Assembly (NCBI GenBank): GCA_964648005.1
Contig: CAZYKR010000125.1
Coordinates: forward strand, 1-12,263
Reading direction: 5' to 3'
From: JAGQTE01 sp964648005
GTDB lineage: Bacteria; Actinomycetota; Acidimicrobiia; Acidimicrobiales; Acidimicrobilacustridaceae
DNA length: 12,263 nt
Numbering within the stretch: position 1 is the stretch's first letter; every line of letters begins with the position of its first letter. The notes under the pieces are model-generated. The model was not told the origin of the DNA. It did no database searches and saw only the letters and a program-made list of their open reading frames with translations. Shown piece after piece: positions 5,927 to 12,263 of this stretch. Made by a program: the position numbers and the translations under genes.

Positions 5927-6607
5927 TCAGGCGCCGGCGAGGCGCTCGTGCAGGCGGTCGGCCACCGCCTCGGCGGAGGTGTACACCGTCAACCCTTCCC
6001 GCTCGGTCAGCCACCGGCGGTTGTCGACGTGCAGCGGGTCGTCGGGGTCGTACCGGTTCAGCAGCACGTGCAGCCGGTCGTGCCCCAGTGCGTCGGCGCT
6101 GAGCCGCACATGGTTGATGGTGCCGAGACCGGCGTCGGCCACGAGCAGCACGTCGTCGGGCGTCACCCGGCCCAGGAGATCGACCACGTCGCCGTCGTCG
6201 GCCTGGGGTGCGCGCACCCCGCCGGCCGTCTCGATGAGCCCGACGTCCACGGCCGGCGGCCACGTCAGCGCGGCGACGAGGTCGTCGAGTCGCACCGGCG
6301 GGCGACCGAGGCGGGTGGCGGCCATCGGCGGTGCCAGCGGCACGGGGTACCACCGCTCGGGCGGGCAGACCTCCGGCGGCGGCTCGCCGGTGGCGGCGCC
6401 GAGCACCTCGGCGTCGGTCGGCTCGGGATCGGCCGGATCGAACGACTGCGCCGGCTTGCGCGCCGCCACGGTGTGGCCGTGTGCCCGGAGCCGGCGCGCC
6501 AGCGCCGCCGCCACGAACGTCTTACCGACCTCGGTGCCGGTGCCGGCCACCAGCACGAGGCGATTGGGCCGCGCGCTCGCGCTGCCGCTCGCCTCCCCGA
6601 TGGTCAC
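5927..6607 (-). CDS. bioD: ATP-dependent dethiobiotin synthetase
   Basis: Closes the ureido ring by ATP-dependent carboxylation of 7,8-diaminopelargonate, the penultimate step of biotin synthesis, in the cytoplasm. The GTG start at 6607 overlaps the bioF stop (GTGA) and gives 226 residues, the usual BioD length. The P-loop GTGTEVGKT lies at 22-30 and the substrate/ATP lysine region is RKPAQSFD at 50-57 (K51). The second conserved loop reads ETAGGVRAP at 126-134, where enterobacterial enzymes have E-G-A-G-G, so a Thr replaces the first Gly. WYPVPLAPPMAA at 86-97 matches the substrate-gating region of actinobacterial BioD proteins. It is last in the bioA-hydrolase-bioF-bioD run and translationally coupled to bioF. 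The identification is firm; only the loop substitution is unusual. Confidence 0.93.
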   Translation of the reverse strand: MTIGEASGSASARPNRLVLVAGTGTEVGKTFVAAALARRLRAHGHTVAARKPAQSFDPADPEPTDAEVLGAATGEPPPEVCPPERWYPVPLAPPMAATRLGRPPVRLDDLVAALTWPPAVDVGLIETAGGVRAPQADDGDVVDLLGRVTPDDVLLVADAGLGTINHVRLSADALGHDRLHVLLNRYDPDDPLHVDNRRWLTEREGLTVYTSAEAVADRLHERLAGA

Positions 6608-7761
6608 GCGTGCGATCCGATCGGGGTGGGCGCCAAGCCGAGCGCATCGAGGGCGTTGTGGAGCTGCGCCAGCTGGTCGTCGGTGTGGGCGGCACTGAGC
6701 GCGATGCGCAGGCGGGACGTGCCGGCCGCCACGGTGGGGGGCCGGATCGCCGGCACCAGGCAGCCCTGGTCGAGGAGCGCCTGCGCCGCCGCCAACGCGT
6801 CGCGCTCGTCGCCGATGACGACCGGCAGGATGGGCGACGGGTGCCCGGGCACGAAGCGGTCCACGGCGGCGCGGAGGCGCTCGACCAGCGCGGTGCCCTC
6901 GTCGCTGCGCACGATGTCGAGCGCCGCGTGTGCCGCCGCCGTGTCGGGCAGCGACGGGGCCGTGGTGAAGATGAACGGGCGGGCGGTGTTCACCAACAGA
7001 TCGACGATCTGGCTGCTGGCGGCGACGAAGCCGCCGATGGCCCCCAGCGTCTTCGACAGGGTGCCCACCCGGACGATGTCCGGGGCGCGGCGCAACGCCT
7101 CCGGCAGCTCGGGACCGAGCACCGCGTGCGCCTCGTCGAGCACGAGGAGCGCGCCGGCGTCCCGACACAGCGCCGCCAGCGTCGCCGCGTCGGCGACGTC
7201 GCCGTCCATCGAGAACACGGTGTCGGTCACCACCAACGCGCCACGATCGGGTGGGTGCGCCGCCAGGGCCCGGGCGAGCGCGTCGAGGTCGGCGTGCGGC
7301 ACGATCTCGACCTGGGCGCGTGCCAGCCGAGTGCCGTCGACGATCGAGGCGTGGTTGAGCGCGTCGGAGTAGATCACCGTGTCGGCGTCGGCGAGGCTGG
7401 TCAGCACCCCGAGGTTGGCGGCGTAGCCGGTGGGCAGCAGCAGCGCGGCCTCCGTGCCCTTCCACGAGGCCAGTGCCGCTTCGAGCGCCCGGTGCGCCGG
7501 CCGGGCGCCGACCACGAGGCGCGACGCTCCGGCGCCGACGCCGTGGGTGCGCGCCGCGTCGGCGGCGGCGGCGCGCACCGCAGGATGGGCGGCCAGCCCG
7601 AGGTAGTCGTTCGAGGCGAACGAGACGACCGGGCGCCCGTCGAGGGTGCCGGCCGGGCCGATGGCGTCGAGGTCGCGGATCGACCGGCGTCGCCCGGCGG
7701 CGTCGATGGCGTCCTGGCGCGCCGCGAGGCGCTCGACCCACGAGCGCGCCGGTCGGGTCAT
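6604..7761 (-). CDS. bioF: 8-amino-7-oxononanoate synthase
   Basis: A PLP-dependent decarboxylating condensation of pimeloyl thioester with L-alanine, the first step of biotin ring assembly. At 385 residues it matches the family (about 384). It is an alpha-oxoamine synthase with FASNDYLGL at 48-56, HGVGAGASRLV from 73, NHASI with PLP-stacking His137, SMDGD at 184-188, DEAHAVLG with Asp209 and His212, and the PLP lysine K237 in GTLSKTLG. The ATG at 7761 overlaps the preceding hydrolase stop as ATGA, and its own stop overlaps the bioD start as GTGA. This strict coupling implies one mRNA. A related 2-amino-3-ketobutyrate ligase is excluded by the adjoining bioA and bioD and by the biotin-type length. 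Confidence 0.94.
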   Translation of the reverse strand: MTRPARSWVERLAARQDAIDAAGRRRSIRDLDAIGPAGTLDGRPVVSFASNDYLGLAAHPAVRAAAADAARTHGVGAGASRLVVGARPAHRALEAALASWKGTEAALLLPTGYAANLGVLTSLADADTVIYSDALNHASIVDGTRLARAQVEIVPHADLDALARALAAHPPDRGALVVTDTVFSMDGDVADAATLAALCRDAGALLVLDEAHAVLGPELPEALRRAPDIVRVGTLSKTLGAIGGFVAASSQIVDLLVNTARPFIFTTAPSLPDTAAAHAALDIVRSDEGTALVERLRAAVDRFVPGHPSPILPVVIGDERDALAAAQALLDQGCLVPAIRPPTVAAGTSRLRIALSAAHTDDQLAQLHNALDALGLAPTPIGSHA

Positions 7762-9011
7762 GCGGTGGCGGGTTCGCCGGCGGATGGGGGCACGGCCGTG
7801 GCCGAACCGGTGCGGCCGACGAACCACGTGGCGGCCCCGACGAGGCCGAGCAGCGCCACGAGCGCGCTGAGCGCCAACAGCATCTCGGTCGTGAGCCCAC
7901 TGCCCTCGGCGGGGAAGGTGATCGGGTTCGGGGCCGGCACGCCGAGGTGATCGGCGAGCCACGGCGTCATGTCGTTCCACACCTCGTCCGTGTAGTCCTG
8001 GGCATGTGCCTGACCCGGGAGGATCTTCACGGTGTGGTCGACGTCGGCGGCGGCGAGCGCCGACGCCAGGTCCTGGAGCTGGCCGATCGGGACCAGCTCG
8101 TCGGTCGAGTTGGCGAGCCACATCGGGGTGGTCTCGGGTTTCACCCACGTCATGGGGGACGCCTGGTCGTAGCGATCCGGGCAGGCGTCGGGCAGGCACC
8201 CGAGGAAGTTCTCGGTGAACGGGAGCTCCCAGAAGATCTGGCACGCCTCGTTCTCCCCACAGCCGATCGGCGGGTTGCCGTCGGTGCCGGCGAGGTCGCG
8301 CAGGTCGGTGGGTGCCGACCACGACACGACGGCGCGCACCGGGACGGCAGGGTTCGTGTCGTCCGACGGGGTCCCGGTGAGCACGGCGACGTCGGTCGTC
8401 CCGAGCGATGCCACCAGCGACGCCAGGTGCGCGCCGGCCGATGAACCGATCACGGCGATCTTGGCGGGGTCGGCGCCGTAGGTGGCGGCGTTGGCGCCGA
8501 CCCAGCGGATCTGGCGTTGCACGTCGGCGAGTGCCTGGGGCCACGTCGGCGAGCCGGGCTGCGCCAGACGGTACGACACCGAGACGCCGACCCAACCCTG
8601 CGACGCCAGCAGCTTGCCCTGGCGGTCCATGTCCGAAGGCGCCCCCTGGAACCACGCTCCGCCGTGCACCAGCACGACGATGGGACGGTTCGTGCCGGCT
8701 TCGAGCGGCTGGTACACGTCGACGGTCAGCGGCACCCCGTCGACGACGGCGGTGACGATGCCTCGGGTGATCCGGGTGCCGTCCTCGACGAAGCTCGCGT
8801 TCCCCTCCGTCGGCGCCGGCAAGGTCGTCGTCGGGAGGTCGTCGGCACCGATGCCCGTCCCGGCGTCGCCCGCGGCGGGGTCGGTCGGGGCGACGTCCTG
8901 GGCGCCGGCAGGTGCCAGCAGCGCCGCGCCGAGCACGGCCCAGAGCGCGATGGACACGGCGAGCAGCAGCCGTCCGACCGTCGCGGCGCGACGCGGGGAG
9001 CGCTCGTTCAC
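7758..9011 (-). CDS. Exported, membrane-anchored alpha/beta hydrolase in the biotin gene run
   Basis: A 417-residue serine hydrolase of the esterase/lipase (HSL/BD-FAE-like) type. The GTG start at 9011 overlaps the bioA stop (GTGA). A basic N-terminus and hydrophobic core (residues 11-33) end in APAGA|QD, a good signal-peptidase site near residue 37. A Thr/Pro-rich linker follows to about residue 70. The catalytic domain has the oxyanion motif HGGAW at 116-120, the nucleophile elbow GSSAG at 189-193 (Ser191), and probable Asp304 (NSTDELVP) and His336 (GQAHAQ). Four cysteines (251, 257, 272, 277) could form disulphides, as expected outside the cytoplasm. A hydrophobic helix at about 377-398 followed by Arg400 anchors the C-terminus. 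Known pimeloyl-ester hydrolases in biotin clusters (BioH, BioG, BioK, BioJ) act in the cytoplasm, so this topology does not suit that role directly. The substrate is unknown. Confidence 0.88.
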   Translation of the reverse strand: MNERSPRRAATVGRLLLAVSIALWAVLGAALLAPAGAQDVAPTDPAAGDAGTGIGADDLPTTTLPAPTEGNASFVEDGTRITRGIVTAVVDGVPLTVDVYQPLEAGTNRPIVVLVHGGAWFQGAPSDMDRQGKLLASQGWVGVSVSYRLAQPGSPTWPQALADVQRQIRWVGANAATYGADPAKIAVIGSSAGAHLASLVASLGTTDVAVLTGTPSDDTNPAVPVRAVVSWSAPTDLRDLAGTDGNPPIGCGENEACQIFWELPFTENFLGCLPDACPDRYDQASPMTWVKPETTPMWLANSTDELVPIGQLQDLASALAAADVDHTVKILPGQAHAQDYTDEVWNDMTPWLADHLGVPAPNPITFPAEGSGLTTEMLLALSALVALLGLVGAATWFVGRTGSATAVPPSAGEPATA

Positions 9012-10315
9012 GCGCAGACCTCGTCGAGCGCGGCGGCGAGGGTGTCGACGATGCGGTCGATCTCGTCGGCCGTCGTGGTGAGCGGCGGCATCAGCACGAC
9101 GACGTCGCCGAGGGGGCGCAGCAGCACGCCGCGCGACACGGCGGCGGCGCAGACGCGACGACCCCAACGCAGCCCGTCGGTGGGCGGCGCCAGCTCCACG
9201 CCGGTCATCAGCCCGTGGCGGCGCACGTCGGCCACGGCAGGGTGCGGGGCGATGTCCGCCGCCAGCCGAGCGCCCAACTGCTCGGCGCGCGCCCGCACGT
9301 TGGCGAGCACGTTCCACTCGTCGACCAGGCCCAGGTGGCGCAGGGCCACGGCGCAGGCGAGGGCGTTCCCGCTGTAGGAGTGGCCGTGGTAGAAGGTCCG
9401 CTCGCTCAGATCCGGACCGAGGAACGACCGGTGCACCGGACCGGCGGCGACGGTGGCCGACAGGGGCAGGTACCCGCCGGTGATGCCCTTGCCGATGACC
9501 ATCAGGTCGGGACGGATGCCGCACTGCTCGGAGGCGAACAGCGTGCCGGTGCGGCCGAACCCGGTGGCGACCTCGTCGGCGATGACCAGGACCCCGGCGG
9601 CCTGGGCGGCGTCGACGACGCGGCGCACGGCGTCGGGCGTGGTGACCTGCATGCCGGCGGCACCCTGTACCAGGGGCTCGAGAACGACGGCGGCGAGGCG
9701 GTCGGCGTGGGCGTCGATGGCGGTGACGGCGGCGTCGGCCCAGTCGGGGTCGTCGTAGCCGGGCGTGCGGACGACCGGGAACCGCAGCGGGTCGAACAGG
9801 TCGGTGCCGAAGCCACCGGCGCCGACCGACAGCGACCCGACGGTGTCGCCGTGGTACGCGCCACCGAGGGCCAGGTAGGTGTCGCGGCCCGCCACCCCCA
9901 GGTTCGCCCAGTGCTGGAAGGCGATCTTGAGCGACTGCTCGACGGCGGCGGCGCCGTCGGAGGCGAACAGCAGGCGGGGGTCGTCGACCGGCAAGCGACC
10001 GACGAGCGCCTCTGCCAGCTCGACGGCGGCGGTGTTGCCGTTGCCGAGCAGGGTCGAGTGCGCCACCTTGTCGAGCTGGGCGCGCAACGCCTCGTCCAGC
10101 TCGGGGATGCGATGGCCGAGGGTCGTGACCCACAGCGACGAGATGGCGTCGAGGTACCGGCGCCCGTCGACGTCGATCAGCTCGCGGCCCTCGGCGCGCT
10201 CGACGATCAGCGGCGCGTTCTCGGCGAAGCACGACATCTGGGTGAAGCCGTGCCAGACCACGGCGGTGTCGCGCGCCACCCAGGCGTCGTGGTCGGTGGG
10301 CTCGGTCGCGGGCAT
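9008..10315 (-). CDS. bioA: Adenosylmethionine-8-amino-7-oxononanoate aminotransferase
   Basis: A PLP class-III aminotransferase that converts 8-amino-7-oxononanoate to 7,8-diaminopelargonate. It has 435 residues, as expected. BioA-type features include HGFTQM and ISSLWVTTLGHR near the N-terminus (substrate-side aromatic region), SDGAAAVEQSLK at 119-130 (PLP phosphate), GAYHGDTVGSLSVG from 152, the cofactor aspartate in ADEVATGFGRTG (Asp247), and the PLP lysine K276 in VIGKGITGGYLPL. Assignment to bioA over other class-III aminotransferases rests on these motifs and on bioF and bioD downstream. The usual amino donor is S-adenosylmethionine; the sequence does not tell whether lysine is used instead. 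The ATG at 10315 lies 12 nt after the ABC1-family stop with only a weak GCGAG ribosome site. Its stop overlaps the hydrolase start. Confidence 0.93.
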   Translation of the reverse strand: MPATEPTDHDAWVARDTAVVWHGFTQMSCFAENAPLIVERAEGRELIDVDGRRYLDAISSLWVTTLGHRIPELDEALRAQLDKVAHSTLLGNGNTAAVELAEALVGRLPVDDPRLLFASDGAAAVEQSLKIAFQHWANLGVAGRDTYLALGGAYHGDTVGSLSVGAGGFGTDLFDPLRFPVVRTPGYDDPDWADAAVTAIDAHADRLAAVVLEPLVQGAAGMQVTTPDAVRRVVDAAQAAGVLVIADEVATGFGRTGTLFASEQCGIRPDLMVIGKGITGGYLPLSATVAAGPVHRSFLGPDLSERTFYHGHSYSGNALACAVALRHLGLVDEWNVLANVRARAEQLGARLAADIAPHPAVADVRRHGLMTGVELAPPTDGLRWGRRVCAAAVSRGVLLRPLGDVVVLMPPLTTTADEIDRIVDTLAAALDEVCA

Positions 10316-10327
10316 GCGGCTCGCAGG

Positions 10328-11803
10328 CTAACGCTGCGCCGCGGCTGCCTCCCAGGCAGCGATGGCCTCGCCCATCGGGGTCGAGGGCGGGCCCTGCACG
10401 AACGACCAGGTCTCCTCGGCGAGCAGACGCCAGTTCGCCGTGGCGTTGAGCTCGCCGAACAGGGCGTAGAGGCCCAGGTTGATGCGTTGGATGATCACGA
10501 ACGCCGGCGGCAGGTTGGCCGCCTTCATGATCTCGCCGTAGGGGCCGCGCTGGTCGAAGTAGCGCCGCACCGTCTCGGAGGCGTACTCGGCGGTGATGGT
10601 GGAGACCTCGTCGCGCATGACGAACTCGTAGAAGTGGCCGAAGTAGTCGATGATCTCGGCGTCGGTGAAGGGCTCGCCCGGCCGCAGCAGGCCGAGCCGT
10701 TCGATGCTCGCCCGGAACGCCGCCGGGTCGGGCTCGATCACCATGTGGATGATCATGTCGCCGAAGCTGTCGAGCTCGGCCTGGGTGAAGCGCTTGACGA
10801 GCCCGAAGTCCAAGAAGGTGACGTGGCCACCCGGACGGAACAGGTAGTTACCCGGATGGGGGTCGCCGTTGAAGGCGCGCAGCTTGTAGAGCGACCCGAA
10901 CGCGAACCGGTACAGCGTCTCGGCGGCCAGGTCCTTCTCGGCCTGGTCCCACGTCATCAGCTCGTCCCAGTGCACACCCTCGGCGAGCTCGGTGGTCAGC
11001 ACCCGGCGGGTCGACAGCTCATCGACCACCGAGGGCACGTGGATGGTCGGGTGGCCGGCGTAGTGGGCGGCGAAGAACCGCTGGTGGTCGGCCTCGAGGC
11101 GGTAGTCGAGCTCCTCGACGAGCCGCTCGCGCAGCTCCTCGACGAACGGCTTGTGGTCGAACCCGGGGAACAGCTGGCCCATGCCGGCGAAGAGCAGGCC
11201 GACGTTGTCCAGGTCCGACGACACCGCCTCGTCGACGCCGGGGTACTGGACCTTCACCGCGACGGCGCGCCCGTCGTGGGTCATGGCCCGGTGCACCTGA
11301 CCGATCGACGCCGAGGCGATCGGCGTCGGGTCCCAGGTGGCGAAGACCGCTTCGGGCTCGTCGCCGAGCTCGGCGCGCACCACGCCGGCGGCGAGCGCGG
11401 GGCTCATGGGCGGCGCGTCCTTCTGCAGCTCGGCCAAGGCCTCGCGCACGTGCTCGGGCAGGCCCTGGTCGAGGTAGCTCGCCATCTGGCCGAGCTTCAT
11501 CATGGCGCCCTTCATGTGGCCGAGCGCCTCGGCGACCTGCTCAGCCGTCTGCAGCTCGAACGCACGGTCCAGCTCCTCCTTGCGCTCGGCGGAGGCGAAC
11601 GCCCGGCGCGCCCGGTGCACGGCGTACGTGCCGCCGGCGCGGGCACCGACCGTGGCCAGCTTGGCGTTGCGCGACGTCGTCGAGGCGTGGCTGATCACTG
11701 GACGGTGGCCGTCGCCGTGCTCGGCGCGCCGCTTGGCGACGACGGCGGCTGCCACGACGGCGGCGACGGTGGCGGCGGTCACCGCTCGGGTCTTGCGCTG
11801 CAT
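10328..11803 (-). CDS. ABC1/ADCK/UbiB-family kinase-like protein
   Basis: A 491-residue member of the atypical kinase-like family that includes UbiB and ADCK/COQ8. Signature elements in order: a hydrophobic N-terminal segment (about 7-23) that may anchor it; KLGQ at 103-106, the family's inhibitory KxGQ motif, in GHMKGAMMKLGQMASY; the Ala-rich nucleotide loop as PIASASIGQVH at 161-171; the ATP lysine K184 in VAVKVQYPG; NGDPHPGN at 312-319 with Asp314; and DFG at 332-334. All key residues are present, so it should bind and probably hydrolyse ATP. Related proteins support isoprenoid quinone or lipid metabolism at membranes, but no substrate can be inferred here. Unlike UbiB it lacks an obvious C-terminal pair of membrane helices. 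The 12-nt spacing to bioA suggests co-transcription with the biotin genes, which has no evident mechanistic reason. Confidence 0.9.
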   Translation of the reverse strand: MQRKTRAVTAATVAAVVAAAVVAKRRAEHGDGHRPVISHASTTSRNAKLATVGARAGGTYAVHRARRAFASAERKEELDRAFELQTAEQVAEALGHMKGAMMKLGQMASYLDQGLPEHVREALAELQKDAPPMSPALAAGVVRAELGDEPEAVFATWDPTPIASASIGQVHRAMTHDGRAVAVKVQYPGVDEAVSSDLDNVGLLFAGMGQLFPGFDHKPFVEELRERLVEELDYRLEADHQRFFAAHYAGHPTIHVPSVVDELSTRRVLTTELAEGVHWDELMTWDQAEKDLAAETLYRFAFGSLYKLRAFNGDPHPGNYLFRPGGHVTFLDFGLVKRFTQAELDSFGDMIIHMVIEPDPAAFRASIERLGLLRPGEPFTDAEIIDYFGHFYEFVMRDEVSTITAEYASETVRRYFDQRGPYGEIMKAANLPPAFVIIQRINLGLYALFGELNATANWRLLAEETWSFVQGPPSTPMGEAIAAWEAAAAQR

Positions 11804-11858
11804 GGGCGCCGAGGTTACGCAGCCCCCCGCCTGGCGGGCACAGTCGGCTCGGTCCGGG
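11804..11858 (-). other. Short intergenic region with small GC hairpin
   Basis: 55 bp between the partial secreted-protein gene and the ABC1-family gene. CCCGC and GCGGG (11826-11838) make a 5-bp stem with a 3-nt loop, about 20 nt after the upstream stop. It may be a weak terminator. If so, the ABC1-bio transcript starts here, but I see no recognisable promoter boxes and no biotin-repressor-type palindrome. Confidence 0.3.
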
Positions 11859-12263
11859 TCAGAACTTGCCGCAGACGACGAGGATCTTCTGGCCGGCGGG
11901 ATCGGAGAGCAGGCCGACCCCGATGTGGGTGCACTGGCCGAACTGGCCGAGGAAGTTCCCGAGGGACGGGAACAGGCCGTCGATCGAGCCTCCGCCGGTG
12001 GCTGAGGCGTTGGCCCAGAAGGTGAACGACACCGGTCCGGGTGGCGTCGTGGAGCCCGACCGCGCCGCGTTGAACAGCGTCGCCTCCGGCGTGAGCATCT
12101 TGCCGATCTTGGTGTTGACGAAGTTGACCACCTTCTGCTCGTCGGCGGTCGGCGTGATCGGCTGGGGCTGGGCGGCGGCCTGGGCCGGCGGCACGGTGGT
12201 CACCGGCGGGCGCGGGGCGGCGGTCGTGGTCGGCGCGGCCGTCGTCGGCGGTGCGGTCGTGGT
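11859..12263 (-). CDS. Secreted protein, C-terminal part (5' end outside window), possibly CAP-like
   Basis: The frame is open to the window edge, giving 134 residues of C-terminus; the true start lies beyond 12263. An internal GTG at 12203 is a less likely start because the upstream codons continue the same low-complexity composition (TTTAPPTTAAPTTTAAP). Such Thr/Pro/Ala linkers usually follow a signal peptide or lipoprotein anchor in actinobacteria. The folded remainder (EQKVVNFVNTKIG...SFTFWANAS...) ends in CTHIGVGLLSDPAGQKILVVCGKF-type sequence with two cysteines that may pair. The helix 'VVNFVN', the 'THIGVG' strand and the closing V-x-x-F/GKF strand loosely recall CAP/SCP domains, but the usual catalytic His/Glu pattern is not visible. 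I treat it as a secreted protein of unknown function with a weak CAP-like resemblance. Confidence 0.65.
   Translation of the reverse strand, partial: TTTAPPTTAAPTTTAAPRPPVTTVPPAQAAAQPQPITPTADEQKVVNFVNTKIGKMLTPEATLFNAARSGSTTPPGPVSFTFWANASATGGGSIDGLFPSLGNFLGQFGQCTHIGVGLLSDPAGQKILVVCGKF

Noticed and set aside
5927..5929. Intrinsic terminator directly after bioD
   Set aside because: Only weak, mismatched stems follow the stop codon and there is no T-run, so no terminator could be assigned.
8912..12025. Plus-strand open frame of over 1000 codons opposite the bio genes
   Set aside because: It is antisense to bioA and the ABC1-family gene, whose motifs are unmistakable. It is low-complexity in V, G, R and H with no domain, as expected from a stop-poor antisense frame at high GC.
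1..12263. CRISPR array, tRNA, rRNA, insertion sequence or phage genes
   Set aside because: No regularly spaced direct repeats other than coding minisatellites, no tRNA-like cloverleaf noticed by eye, and no transposase or integrase motifs.

Overview
The window is uniformly very GC-rich, with dense gene packing, frequent GTG starts and 4-bp start/stop overlaps. This points to a high-GC actinobacterium. The repeated 'PGWWxASDGKWYPP' motif in one protein is a motif I associate with Acidimicrobiia, so that class is my best guess (inference, not provable here). A run of ten Ns flanked by G homopolymers inside one gene indicates a draft or metagenome-type assembly.

Layout: all genes but one lie on the minus strand. 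From low to high coordinates: (1) a partial hypothetical gene (1-1192) with a conserved N-terminal domain and a disordered tail carrying 18 consecutive prolines; (2) an M3-family oligoendopeptidase (1304-3205) broken by the assembly gap; (3) the only plus-strand gene (3322-4254), a Swt1-type HEPN protein with a coiled coil and a C-terminal membrane anchor; (4) a convergent minus-strand gene (4280-5707) built from three tandem W-rich motifs, a (PVPAK)n stalk, a PH-like domain and a SHOCT motif; (5) a structured 219-bp intergenic region; (6) a tightly packed run read from high to low coordinates: partial secreted protein (11859-12263), ABC1/UbiB-family kinase-like protein (10328-11803), bioA (9008-10315), an exported alpha/beta hydrolase (7758-9011), bioF (6604-7761) and bioD (5927-6607).

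How the genes work together: BioF (7-keto-8-aminopelargonate synthase), BioA (DAPA aminotransferase) and BioD (dethiobiotin synthetase) catalyse three consecutive steps of biotin ring assembly. bioA, the hydrolase gene, bioF and bioD are joined by GTGA/ATGA overlaps, so the four should be co-translated from one mRNA. bioB and any early pimelate gene are not in the window. The hydrolase sits where a pimeloyl-ester hydrolase would be expected by gene order, but it carries a signal peptide and a C-terminal membrane segment. That puts its active site outside the cytoplasm and makes it the most puzzling member. The ABC1-family gene lies 12 nt upstream of bioA and probably shares the transcript.

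The remaining genes look like independent units. Inverted repeats mark the convergent HEPN/SHOCT junction, the end of the peptidase gene and the start codon of the SHOCT-protein gene.
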